Shown piece by piece: positions 20,713 to 31,395 of a stretch of 34,008 bases of DNA. Below the pieces are notes generated by a model. The model did no database searches, was not told the DNA's origin, and worked only from the letters and a program-made list of their open reading frames with translations. Each line of letters starts with the position of its first letter. Position 1 is the first letter of the stretch. The translations under genes were made by a program, and so were the position numbers. This DNA is from Cylindrodendrum hubeiense. Lineage: Eukaryota > Ascomycota > Sordariomycetes > Hypocreales > Nectriaceae. Where the stretch lies: the NCBI GenBank assembly GCA_014621425.1, contig JAANBB010000424.1, positions 1 to 34,008 on the forward strand, given 5' to 3'.

Positions 20713-22357
20713 TCAATCCGGTGACGCTGGATCCAGGTATTCATCTGGACCAGGCATGGGAGGCAACCCCTGGGATTGGTTGATCATCTCAGTCATGAGT
20801 TCGATGTGGTGCATCATGGATGATACAACGCCTACTTGCTCGGGTGCCTCCGTAGGCCAACCAGCTCCCCAAACGTCTTCTGGGATTGTGATGCCATCCC
20901 ACAGGGCAATTCGGACGGGCCATTCGAGATGCCGCCACCATTTAGAGCCTGGCTCAAACAAGCCCACTAGACCCATCACCTCCCGGCGAGCGACGTCTTT
21001 GAGCCACCATACGTTATCCATCCGTTTCAGGAGGGCAAAGAAACAGGCGAGGATTGCAAGCGCACGGGGTCGCTTCTCTTCCACAAGCTCAACAAACCGC
21101 CTTGAGACAGTAGCGGGGAAAGCGAGGGAAGCGGCGGGGTAGTAATTTTTATGTGCCCAGTTGATGACGCAGACGGCATGGGAGTAAGCTTGGCCGGTGG
21201 TGTTGAACTGGTGAGGGTCTTCTGTCATGAGTTCATCTCCTAGGCCCTCAAGGAGGTGGCCAAAGAAGGAATCTGAAGATCGAGGGTTGAGGTCGAGTTG
21301 GAAACTGGGCTGAGAGTCAATCACCGCTTTGACGGCGTTGCTACTGCGGATCCATTGCCAAGAGGTCGCCACTACAGTCTTGACGCCTTGAAAGGCGTGG
21401 AACCAGGGGAGCGGCAGAGCATATCGGCTGTTTGGGTCATTCGGGTCTTTAGGGTCGGCGTCGTCCTTGTTGAAGATGCGGGAAGCGGCGGCCTGGAAGG
21501 CGATCAAGGCCGCCGTCAGGAACAGCGCCTCGGCATTTTCCGGGGTGATTCCGGAGTTGAGTGAGGCGCAATAAGATGCCAGGGTGGAAGCAGAGTAAGC
21601 ATGTGACGCGCGGACCAACGTCTTGTCATCCGGAGTCAAAGAGCGGAGATGGAGTGCCGCGACGGAAAGAATTGCATCCGCCAAGTACGGATAGCCCGAC
21701 GTGCCGGAGAAGGCCATCTGGGGCACAGCGTACTGCCAGATGTCGTCGGCTACGGGTGAGTTCGTTAAGAGGGTCTTCGAAGTGACGGTGGTGTACTGAT
21801 GCATCAGGCGCAATTCCAACATCCTGTCCCTGTCAAGATGGACGGGCGAGGCCGCCACGGCCGAGGGTTGGGGGTAAATTGGGGGGGACGCCGGGATCGG
21901 GATCGGACATATCGAGAGGATTGAGGAAGAGCGTGTCGATGGGGTCTTTGGTGTATTCAAGGCCGCAGAAGGAGGCGTCGGAGTCGACGCTGCGACGCTC
22001 TCGGAGCTAGGAGTTGGGGTGACGAGCTCTCCGAGGACGTCAGGGTTACCGAAGTCGCAGAGGACTCCATGCTTAGAACAGTTGCCACATCTCGGGTGGA
22101 CTTCATCACACTGCAGTGGAAGAAAACGAGTTAGCCCAGTGCCAGTGACGCACGGGGGCGAGCGCAACTCGATTGGCATCAAACATCAACATCGGCTGGA
22201 TGGACGGTTGGACGGTTGGACTGATGGATTACGGAAGCACCGGCAAGCCGCGGCGTTCAGGTTTGGGCCTTGACGTGAGAGAGCATACCTTAATCTTTCT
22301 GTTCTTGCACCTGCGGCACCCGGCGCGGGACTTCTTGTGGGAGCGTCGAGGCGGCAT
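20713..22357 (-). CDS. Zn(II)2Cys6 regulator of the Upc2/sterol-uptake-control type (2 exons, 488 aa)
   Basis: Exon 1, 22289-22357, encodes MPPRRSHKKSRAGCRRCKNRKIK. The 178-nt intron (22111-22288; GTATGC..CTGCAG) falls between the second and third zinc Cys codons, and exon 2 is 20713-22110. The spliced cluster is Cys14, 17, 24, 31, 34 and 41 with normal spacing. The N-terminal SHKKSRAGCRRCKNRKIKCDE block and the body (LRLMHQYTTVTSKTL; DAILSVAALHLRSL; ASYCASLN; EALFLTAALIAFQA) match the fungal-specific transcription factor family that includes Upc2-type sterol uptake control proteins. Known yeast members bind sterol response elements and have a C-terminal sterol-sensing domain. Here the fold family is well supported, the sterol role is not. 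A Ser/Thr/Pro linker (about residues 50-100) joins the cluster to the body. A CACGTG hexamer lies 25 bp before the start. Confidence 0.9.
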
Positions 22358-25252
22358 GGCGGAGAAGCGGATCGGGGTTTTCACGTGTCGTTAACGAGCT
22401 CTCGGGGAATTCGCTGAGAGGACCCAGGTTGGATGGTGCAATCGCAGCATGGCCGCGGAGGCATAGGGCCTCGCTGGAGCGGAAGGGAAGGTCGCGGGAT
22501 GGGTGCAATTGTGGTTGAATTATCGGGGAGCAAGTCTCACGGCGCATCCGGGCATCGGACGAAAGAGTGGTTGAACACTGCTTCTGGCCCGAGGAGAGAA
22601 GAAGGTGTGCGTCGTTGACGAACGTCGCAGAGGACCGAGCAGGCGACAGGCAGGCACGGATAGCGGGGCGGGCGAGGCAGGACGCACCGACGTGAAGGGG
22701 AAGTGGGCTGGGGGGGACAACTGAGGGCAGGCACCCAGTTGGGAGGCAGGAGAGCTAGAGGGCACTGCCACAACAGGGATGGCGTCCACGACCGCCGAGT
22801 CGGTGACGGCGTCAATTCGGGGCCGGGGGAAAGGTGGTGGAGCCGGGATCAGAGGCCTTGTCTTGTCGGCTCCAAACACGTGGTGGCCGCCAATGCAAAC
22901 GGCGAGAGAGCCAGCACAGAGAGCGTTGTGTCAGTGTATGAGTAGTTTACGAGGAAGTTGTTGAGCTGATATGACAGCAAACCAAGAGAGCAACAGAGAT
23001 CTCCACAAGCATGTTTTCCCCCGCCTGCATCGCTCGCACCCCGTCGGTTGTCGGTACTATGTACTAATATGTCATACTCGCACTCTCGCCCAACCGCAGC
23101 GCACGCTCGCGCGGAGCCAGGATCATGCCGCACCCGACCAGGACGAGAGACAGGCCGGCCCAGGCAGAAACCCCCCCCCCGGAGCCAAAGGGTCAGCAGC
23201 ACAGGGTATCGCAGAGCATCGCAGAGGCATCGCGGGCCAAGCTACCAGAGGGCATTGGCGGCGTCGTGATTGGGCGGGCGAGAATGGCCAGAGGGGGAGC
23301 GCAAGGGGGGTACTCCCAAACGGCCAAACGGGGGCTTCCCAGGCCTGATGCCCCTCCCGAGGCTCTGCTGGCGGACGCCGCGCCGCCTGCGTGGAGCATG
23401 ACCGGATGGTGTGTGTCCGAGTCGTATCATGGCTTTTGGCTGGAGCTCGCCGATTGATGGGGAGACGGGACGGAGAGACGGTGAAGGGATCGCACGTCCC
23501 ATGGCCGCAGTCCGCATCTGCCGTGTCCCATCCATGTTTCGTCGGAGAGGGCTCCCGGGCAGCCGCCGCTGAAACGATTGCTCTGTGTCTTGTGCGGTCT
23601 GGTGCGGGCTCGTGCCATCTGGCGGCCGAATTCTAGAAGGCTGCTTCGCAGACAAGGCTGGCCGAGATGAGGGCCAAAGCGGGATTTCGCTGTGCCAGGA
23701 CCAGGGGCCGCCTGGAGTCTTTTCGTTCCCTGCTTCGCCCGCGGGCCTTCATGCCCAGATGCTCCCATGCTCCCATGCTCTCATGCTCTGCTTCTCCCTG
23801 CTTCTCCCCAACAACGTCGCATCGCGCCCCAGCAGAAATCCAGAGTCGTCTGCTCCAGCCAAGCCCATGCCGCCCGCATTGGGCTTCCGTTGCTGACGAC
23901 AGCGACCACCACAACCAGAGCTGCAAGGCACCCGAGGCTTCCACTTTGGGACAGGCCCCGGTGGAATTGGCTGCGCGGATTGGGGTTTCGTCGCCAAGGC
24001 GTGGCTCATCCGATCCAATGTCAGCCACTCGTCTATCAATTCTGCTGCCACCAACCTCATCATGACCGTATTGTCACTTTTGTCACCTTTGTCACTTTTG
24101 TCACTTTTGTTACTCCTGTCACTCCTGTCACTCTTGTCACTCTTGTCACTCTTGTCACTCCTGTCGCTCTCGTCACGGAGCGAGGCTTGGCCCTTCCCCT
24201 GCACACCACCACATCTGTCCCATCTGCCACATCTACCAACGACACGCCGGCCTCAGATGGAGGACAATGGGTAATTGTATGTAGGTACCCAAGCACTCAC
24301 CGCAACCGCCCGGCATTGTTGCGTCGTGACTCATTTTTTTTTTTCGACAACTGGATGCGGTGCGATGTTATCACGCCCTCGCTGCAGTACTTTGATGTAG
24401 TACTTGTGATTCCAAAGCAGCTTTAATTCTCTCCTCTTCCCCTCTTTTCCCCTTCTTATCCTCGCGAGTGCCTTGTTTCCCCTCACGCCACGGAACAAGA
24501 CGGACTCTTGGACAGAACCTTTGTTGCTCGCTCTACCCCCTGCAAACAGACTCCCTCACTCTCAGAGACAACCCCTCCAAACCGTTCGCTTCTCGCTTCT
24601 CACCAAGTTAATAGGCTCGCCCTTAACCTCCTTCGCCTTTGACTTACATAACTCCCCGTTTACTAATCCACCTCTGATTCCACACCTTCCACTTGCACAG
24701 TAGTTTCGTATGTACCCTGGCGTGGCTATCGGCTCTTCTTCAAGTCGTCACACCCCCTCCATCTCGAAATGAGCCGCCTCTGCCCGCCACCTGCGAGTCG
24801 CGAAACCTACGCACGCAGGCGCATGGCCGGCCGCTGGCTGCCGGCCCAACGCTCTTCAGCGAGCCCACGGCCTCGTACATTTCTCCCGCGAGATTCGCGC
24901 GCATTCCGCCGCACAAACCAAGATAGGGTAAGCAAGAGCGCATTTGTCAACGGGGTACCGCACCACCACGGCACCACTGCACCACCCCATTTACCTGACG
25001 GGCGGACCTCGCGCCCTGTGGATTCGCTTTGCTCATCGCCTTTGTCCGATGGCGAATGACAAAGATTCAACCGAGTCCGTGGACCACCTGGATGACCCGG
25101 TCCACGGCATTCCCTGGCCGCCGTAATAGACATTCTGCGTCATTCTGTGGGTGGTGAGAGGGGCAATTGAGCGCCGCCTTACAAATGATGTTTGAATCAG
25201 GTCTGGCGTAGAGACTCGAAGATCCATCCCATCCACTCGGGACACAGATGCC
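22358..25252. other. Divergent intergenic region upstream of the Upc2-like regulator and cystathionine gamma-lyase
   Basis: About 2.9 kb containing both promoters. Open frames here (for example 23692-24426 on +) run through the 9-bp repeat or through low-complexity sequence, and no domain is recognisable. It holds a 10-C run near 23169-23178 and a T-run at about 24333-24343. Confidence 0.5.
24073..24171 (-). repeat. 9-bp minisatellite, unit AGTGACAAG, 11 copies
   Basis: On the + strand the units read GTCACTTTT, GTCACCTTT, GTCACTCCT, GTCACTCTT and similar: 11 consecutive 9-bp units with no frame slip, followed by GTCACGG. On the minus strand the consensus is AGTGACAAG or AGTGACAGG. The array sits about 1.7 kb upstream of the Upc2-like start and about 1.1 kb upstream of the TATA box of the cystathionine gamma-lyase gene. 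Confidence 0.92.
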
Positions 25253-25884
25253 ATATAAAGGAACCCATTGTCTCGTGGATCACGCCTTCATCTAGAACAC
25301 AGGAAACCAAACCCACACGCCCTCAACACTAGTCTAACGCGCCCTTCGTAGTCCCGTGGCCTCTGCATTGGGAGCGAGCAAGGTTTTGGTCTATTTTTTC
25401 CCTGCGCAGTGTCGCTCATATTTTTCTAAGCCAGCTCTGACGTGATCGTTTGAGTTCGAAGCCTCCCGTCAGCTGCGACGGCCCTACATACCTCTCTTAT
25501 AAAACACCGCCTTGGCCGCCTACGCACCATCGCGCCCTTGGATCGCGCAAACTGAGACGCAACACGACTAAACCGAGCCCATTGCGAGAGCCGAGGGATA
25601 CAAGCCGCATCACCGAGGATACGAGTGTGACTAGGCGCCGAGGAGTGCGTCTTGCGTGCCTTAGTTTTACATAAGAAGCTGAGCTCCCCGTTCCGTCCTC
25701 CGCAAAAGGGTTTTTTTCTGCTCTCCACCGCATCCACCTCCAACTCCGTCGACTAATTAGTCTCGACTCCCCGCGTCCGTCTGTCCGTCTGTCCGTCCGG
25801 CAACACTTCAATTTTGCAGGCAAGGCATTGTCAGTCACCATCACCACCGCCATCACCGCCATCACCGCCAATACCTCTACCACA
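25253..25884 (+). promoter_or_regulatory. TATA box and long ATG-free leader of cystathionine gamma-lyase
   Basis: A clear TATA box (TATAAAG, 25254-25260) is followed by 624 nt up to the start codon with no ATG in any frame. A second candidate, TATAAAA, lies at 25498-25504 and would give a shorter leader. A pyrimidine-rich stretch ends in ATTTTGCAG at 25811-25819, which would suit a 3' splice site of a leader intron. A CAC/CAT-rich run (CACCATCACC-type) precedes the start. Confidence 0.5.
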
Positions 25885-27150
25885 ATGTCGGCTCTCCCCA
25901 TCCTCAACTCGGACCCCGTGGCCACCCCGCCTCGCCCGCCGTCCCCCGTCCACTCGTTCGGTACCCTCGCCGTCCACGCCGGATCCCCGCACGACCCCAC
26001 CACCGGCGCCGTCATCGAGCCTATCTCGCTGTCGACAACATTCGCGCAGCGTGCCGTCGGCGTGCCCATTGGCGAGTACGAGTATTCGCGCTCCGCCAAT
26101 CCCAACCGCACCAACTTTGAGACTGCCGTCGCCGCCCTCGAGCACGCCAAGTACGCCCTCGCCTTCTCCTCCGGCAGCGCCGCCACCGCAAACATCCTCC
26201 AGAGCCTCGCCACCGGCAGCCATGTCATCTCCGTCTCCGACGTCTACGGCGGCACCCACCGCTACTTCACCCAGGTCGCCAAGGCCCACGGCGTCAAGGT
26301 CACCTTCACCCCCGAGATCGAGGTCGACATCTCCGAGCACATCACCGATCAGACCCGCTTGATCTGGATCGAGAGCCCCAGCAACCCGACTCTCCGTCTG
26401 GTCGACATCCGCGCTGTCGTCTCCGAGGCCCACAAGCGTGGAGTCCTCGTCGTCGTCGACAACACCTTCCTCTCCCCCTACATCCAGAACCCCCTGGACT
26501 TCGGCGCCGACATTGTCGTCCACAGTGTGACCAAGTACATCAACGGCCACAGCGATGTCGTCATGGGCGTCGCCGCCTTCAACAGCGACGAGCTCAAGGA
26601 GCGTCTCAGCTTCCTCCAGAACGCCATCGGCGCCGTCCCCTCGGCCTTTGACTCTTGGCTTGCCCACCGTGGTCTCAAGACCCTCCACCTGCGCGCTCGC
26701 GAGGCCAGCACCAACGCCACCGCTGTCGCCAACGCCCTCGAGGCCTCGCCGCTCGTCCTTGCCGTCAACTACCCCGGCCTGGAATCCCACCCCCACCGCC
26801 ACATCGCCAAGAAGCAGCACCGCAACGGCATGGGCGGCGGCATGCTCTCCTTCCGAATCCAGGGTGGCCACGATGCCGCCACGCGCTTCTGCGAGGAGAC
26901 AAAGATCTTCACCCTCGCCGAGAGCTTGGGTGGTGTCGAGTCCCTCGTCGAGGTCCCCAGCAGCATGACCCACGCCGGTATCCCCAAGGACCAGCGGGAG
27001 GCTGTTGGTGTCTATGATGACCTCGTCCGCATCAGCTGCGGTGTCGAGGACGCTGTGGATCTGACCAACGACGTCCTCCAGGCCCTCGAGAAGGCCGTCG
27101 CAGCGTCGAAGAAGAGTGCCAACGGAGTCAACGGTGTTAACGGACATTAA
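25885..27150 (+). CDS. CYS3: Cystathionine gamma-lyase (transsulfuration), 421 aa
   Basis: A PLP enzyme of the Cys/Met metabolism family that cleaves cystathionine to cysteine, 2-oxobutyrate and ammonia in the cytosol, the last step of reverse transsulfuration. Single exon, start ACCACAATGTCGG; it is the first ATG in frame. Hallmarks are SLSTTFAQ, the phosphate/Tyr segment GEYEYSRSANPNR, FSSGSAA, VYGGTHRYF, the PLP Asp in VVVDNTFLSPY, and the Schiff-base lysine Lys217 in SVTKYINGHSDVVMG. The C-terminal SLGGVESLVEVPSSMTHAGIP block is characteristic of gamma-lyases. The length is slightly above 400 residues, with an extra Pro-rich N-terminus and a C-terminal Asn-Gly-Val repeat (ANGVNGVNGH). Strong codon bias (nearly all C/G third bases) suggests high expression. 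The symbol follows yeast; the Neurospora counterpart has a different name. Confidence 0.95.
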   Translation: MSALPILNSDPVATPPRPPSPVHSFGTLAVHAGSPHDPTTGAVIEPISLSTTFAQRAVGVPIGEYEYSRSANPNRTNFETAVAALEHAKYALAFSSGSAATANILQSLATGSHVISVSDVYGGTHRYFTQVAKAHGVKVTFTPEIEVDISEHITDQTRLIWIESPSNPTLRLVDIRAVVSEAHKRGVLVVVDNTFLSPYIQNPLDFGADIVVHSVTKYINGHSDVVMGVAAFNSDELKERLSFLQNAIGAVPSAFDSWLAHRGLKTLHLRAREASTNATAVANALEASPLVLAVNYPGLESHPHRHIAKKQHRNGMGGGMLSFRIQGGHDAATRFCEETKIFTLAESLGGVESLVEVPSSMTHAGIPKDQREAVGVYDDLVRISCGVEDAVDLTNDVLQALEKAVAASKKSANGVNGVNGH

Positions 27151-27489
27151 AAGTATAGCAAAAAATATTGGGCGATGATAGAGATTATAGAATTTTGATG
27201 TTTTTGTGACGACATGTGATGAGATTTTGCTTCAATGACACAAGTTAGAGAAGAGCCAGGGGACGAATACTCATGGCCTTTAAGTCGTCGTTCATAGCGG
27301 CAGGGGAAAGGGATTGACTTTCATATCAGATGGCATGGATTGCTTGACAATAGCAAGCTATTACTATTCAACGCTTTAAGTCTTCTATGTTTGCATAAGG
27401 TGAAATCAAGAACTTGCCGTGAGGAACCATCTAAATGTTCCTCCATTTCCATCATGTGACGACCTCCTCATTCTCCATCGACTCGTCGT
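27151..27489. other. Convergent intergenic region
   Basis: 339 bp between the stop codons of cystathionine gamma-lyase (+) and the F-box gene (-). A/T rich, no coding signal. It should contain both 3' ends. Confidence 0.6.
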
Positions 27490-29161
27490 TTATTCGTTAG
27501 ACATAAGGTTTTCAGTAAACTCATTGGCCGTGCTGCTATCAGCAGTCCACTCATTCCTCCGGTGGTGGATTTCATTCATGCCCTGACACGCCGTCTCGGC
27601 GATGTAGTGCAACTCATCGAGGGTGTTAGAGTTGCAATTAGGGAATATGCCGTCGATGCTGCGGTGCCACTCGGAGGTGGTATTGGCCACGGCTGTCTGG
27701 TATGCGTTTGTATCGTGCTCGGTAACCTGCGGTGCGCGGCTCCGCGGGAGGAGCTGGTTCAGGACGGTATCGTGCTTCGAGTCGTAGTGGAGGTACTCAA
27801 CTGGGTCTCCATTGGGCATATTCGGTTGCCGTATGCCCATGACGACCTCGACAAACCGTTGAGAGATGCTTCGACCTAGACCACAAGGGTCGGTGAGGTC
27901 GAATCCAGGATCCCCAGGGACGTCATCCCTGAGGTAGTAGTCGTACGCCAGAAACGAGGCCCGGCAAATGCGCAGATGTATTGCAGTAGATCTCAGAGCC
28001 ATCGCAACCCATTGGCAATCCTCGGCGGGGCGCTGGTTCGGCATCCCTACCCAGAGCACCTTTGTCGAGTCCTCGTTCCAGTCCGTTGATTGCTCCGCCT
28101 TCATATACACCTCATTCAGGTAGAGCTCCTGCAGCGTTGACCCGAAGTTCTCTCCCACCCGGAACAAGACGTCGGGAGATACTTCGATTCGCTTTAGCTC
28201 GAGGCACGTCAGGTTGGAAAGGATGACGTGCGGTGCGGGCAGTGCCCGCACTCGCCACTCCTCCACAGGCATCTGCCAAGCCTTGGTCTGCTTGAGACCT
28301 CGGGGCGGGCGGTCATCGTGATCCATCCCTATCAGACACAAGCTCTTGAGGTATTCTGCATTCTCCACCATGTTCCAGAGGCAGGATCCAAATAGTCCCA
28401 CGCGTTGAGGTTCATTTTCGTGCCTTCGCAACGTCATGACGAGATGTTCCAGCACCTCCAAGACCCCCATGATATTCATCACATCGCAGGGGTTCAACCA
28501 CAGGTGACATATTGCGATATCCGTCACATTTTCCAACACCAAGGTGTTGAGCTTTGCTGAATCCTCTTCGGGGCGCTGGGCAAACGCCTTGAGAGTATTG
28601 GCGAGGATCATGGTAGCGGCTGCGCAGTGTCGGCCGACGAGCTGGAAGGGGAGGTTTAACCGCAGTCGATCAATGTCGCGGCAGTTGAACAGAAGATCCT
28701 CGACTGTGCGAAAGTAATCTACTTCAGTAAACGATGTCTCGTTCATGCAGTACTTCTTGTGTAACGTGCGACAGAAGTCGGTCATGGAGGGGACTCGGGC
28801 GAAGACGGTATCGAGGAATTCCACTTCTACTATTCATATATCCACGTTAGCTATCGCTCAATTTTCGCAGGTGATACACTTCCGAAGAGCACGCACAGTC
28901 ATCCCGCAAGACCATGAGGTCGATATATAGGCTCTTGCAGTGGTATCCAATCGTCTGCAACGCATCGATCCGCGGATGCACCTCGCCACTCGTCTTGCTC
29001 AATCGTGAAAATTCGAGGTCAAGCGTGCGCAATACGAAGGGTTTGAGTATCTGGTCGAACACCCGGCAGACGAGACGCAGCGGGAGGACGGTATTCTTGG
29101 GGCCATGGGCGACACATTGCTGGAGGATCGCGTCGACGAGCTCGCGCGGGAGCTGGTCCAT
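27490..29161 (-). CDS. F-box protein (2 exons, 534 aa)
   Basis: Probable substrate-recognition subunit of an SCF ubiquitin ligase. Residues 1-45 form an F-box (MDQLPRELVDAILQQC...LPLRLVCRVFDQILKPFVLRTL), the part that in this family binds Skp1. Exon 1 is 28897-29161 and exon 2 is 27490-28829. I place the 67-nt intron at 28830-28896 (GTGCGT donor, GCTAAC branch site, TAG acceptor), because it is the donor-acceptor pair that keeps the frame; other donors nearby do not. The remainder shows weakly repeated leucine-rich segments (LNTLVLENVTDIAICHLWLNPCDVMNI; LSNLTCLELKRIEV; STLQELYLNEVYM), consistent with a degenerate LRR ligand-binding region as in many fungal F-box proteins. The substrate is unknown; such genes are numerous and fast evolving in fungi. 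Codon use is much less C/G-biased than in neighbouring housekeeping genes. Confidence 0.85.
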
Positions 29162-31361
29162 GGCGGGCGAGGCCGGCGTTGGCGGATGGAAAGGGAGGTC
29201 AGCGGCAATCGCAGTGCATCGGGGCTACCGGCGTGGCATCAAACAAGGTCGTCGGGCTATCGTAGTGCCTCGGTTCGACAGTGATGGTGCTGGCGGTGGA
29301 AGGCGGCCAAAAGCGGTTGGAGTTGGCTAAGACGTGACGTGATGTGTGATGTGGTGTTGATAAGCGGCGTGGATTACTGGGCCTTCTGGGGCCGCGCAGT
29401 GGAATTCCAGCGGGCAGCTTGTCATCGATCATGCACCTAGGGACCAGGCCCACTGTACCGAACCCACCCCCACTGGAACCCGATTCGAGAACACGATTCC
29501 TACCCTAGAGACATGGAACCCGGATACTCATCACAGGTATATGCTCATATTGAGTTGAATAGATGATATCAAATTCTCATTCAAAGTATCTAGTTGTGCC
29601 TTGTTTATATCATGGCTGTTGGTCATCTGGCAACTCCCAGCTTCCATACCTCCTATAATCGTATCACCTCCTGTGTGTCGAACAACACACCCAACGTTCA
29701 CTCTACTGCTCATCGATAGCAAACAGGAAATAACACCAACTTGACGAGAGCCTCTCTTCTAAACCTTACAGCCACTCCCAACGCTTAAAAACGAGATACC
29801 CCGAAAGCATACCAGAATGCTCAACCTTGATATTCAACCCCTTGCTCCAGGCTTGGCATGACTCCATGCATCGCTCACACCCTAGCCCCTCTCTCAAGGT
29901 TGCTAGCCCATGGATGTCCAGTTTACAGTGAGGATGCGGTCGGCGTTTGCTGCTTCCCAGAGGTACTCATTGCTGCCATAGTTACACGTCTTCCTTGAAA
30001 GCTGTTATTGTTCGACGCTTGGAGACAACACTTACACAGGTCTAGACTTGAACTCTAACACTGCGTTGGAAACAATACTGGCTCTCTGATCGGCTACGAC
30101 GATTGTGTTTCTAAAATATGACATGTCTACCTAAATGCTGGGATCCTAGCTTCGAAAAAGAAAAAAACGCTGTCAAGACACATGTGGGGATTGTATTCCT
30201 CTGAGAGTTCGAAACAACGGATCAAACTTGCCCACCTCAAATGCAACCGCTATGACGCGATCAAGCAACTCAAAGAGACAGCGCTGGACCCGAGTAAGTC
30301 CTCTTACCCTACATGACTCACGTGTGCTGATATTGATAGACAACGTGCTCTTAATGACAACGGCTGCCTTGCCTGCTTTGGACACCGCGGGACGTATGAT
30401 AGGGCTTCCCCAGAGTGCCACAACATCGAATCCTCAACCGGCGCGCGAGATTGACGCCTAGAGCCGAGACCACACGAGGCTTGAGCTGATGTGACTGGGA
30501 TTTGAGGGTCAAGCCACAAAGTCGACACGGAATGAAGAGAGAACTGGTGATTGAAAGAAGCAATTCCTCGTTCGTGGTGTAGAGGAAGATAGCGAGGCTA
30601 AGCTATCGCTGGATGGGGCGGTGGATGATTGCCAACGATAGGAATCAACGAAAAGAATGTAAGTGAGCCGCCTGCGGCATCACTCTCCCGGCAGTAGGCG
30701 TGGTTTCCCGTCGAGGGAGGAATATTAGCCATCAAGACCCATCGGCCGACGACAGCGCCCGGCAAGTTTTGCCGAACCACCAGGGGAATGTAAATAAATT
30801 GCATCACCAGAAAACGGTTCGGCCCACTTTGCCCACGTACGCACCTGTCTTTCAGCTGTGTCTTCGGGTGGTCGGCACAGGGCGCAGCTGAGGTTGCAGA
30901 ACACATCCGAGCACTGACAATGGCGACTCGTATGCAACTACGTGGACGGCACTCGGCACCGCCCAAGTGAGGCGCAATTCGTCCCGATCGATCTTTCCAC
31001 CAGACACAAGCGATAATTGACGCCTCGATTTGTTTTTTTTTAGCGGTGTACGAAGTATCACGGGAAGTGATGGCGACCTCGCGCTCGCTGACGCCAACAG
31101 AACACGGCCGGTGGTGAATGGGCGCCCACCATGTCTCTCCCAACAAAGTTTACATGAGCGGTTGCAGTACGGAGTATTTGGCAACTGACTACTCCTCCTT
31201 CATGAACAAATGCACAGTTGAGTGTGGCAAAAAGAAAACCAAAGGAGTTGTTTAGTATGTCAAATAAATTCTCGTTAATTCAAGTCCAAAATAAATTTGG
31301 AGACAAAGTGACAAAATATAGAATCATATATCGATCGTTGCGTACAAGAGAAACAAAAGGC
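29162..31361. other. Intergenic region between the F-box gene and tRNA-Leu
   Basis: About 2.2 kb. 29162-29500 is the probable F-box promoter. 29500-30180 is A/T richer and without coding signal. One weak two-exon candidate (30182-30461) is listed separately. 30600-31360 has only overlapping short open frames. Confidence 0.45.
30182..30461 (+). CDS. Candidate small two-exon gene, 77 aa, unrecognised
   Basis: From ATG at 30182 an open frame encodes MWGLYSSESSKQRIKLAHLK... and reaches a consensus donor GTAAGT at 30294. A 46-nt stretch with a TGCTGAT-like branch site ends in GATAG at 30339, and the frame then continues in phase (A|AC, Asn) as NNVLLMTTAALPALDTAGRMIG to a stop at 30459-30461. The product would be 77 residues, with a basic amphipathic first half and no signal peptide or known domain. 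Good splice signals in phase raise it above noise, but the exons are short. It could also be the decayed end of a longer gene. Confidence 0.27.
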
Positions 31362-31366
31362 AAAAA
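31362..31366 (-). terminator. RNA polymerase III terminator of tRNA-Leu
   Basis: A run of five T on the minus strand, about 30 nt after the tRNA 3' end; the sequence before it has only shorter T-runs. Confidence 0.55.
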
Positions 31367-31395
31367 GATATAGACGATCCACAAGTGATCATCTT

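Noticed and set aside
23692..24426. 244-codon open frame upstream of cystathionine gamma-lyase
   Set aside because: Its length comes from running through the 9-bp repeat, which has no stop codon in this phase. The flanking peptide is low complexity.
25831..27147. 438-codon antisense open frame over cystathionine gamma-lyase
   Set aside because: Same artefact: a Val/Gly/Asp-rich mirror of a highly codon-biased gene, with no domain of its own.
6848..30324. CACGTG hexamers as target sites of the bHLH protein
   Set aside because: I see about seven in the window, for example 17083, 22382, 22877 and 30319. About eight are expected by chance, so there is no enrichment.
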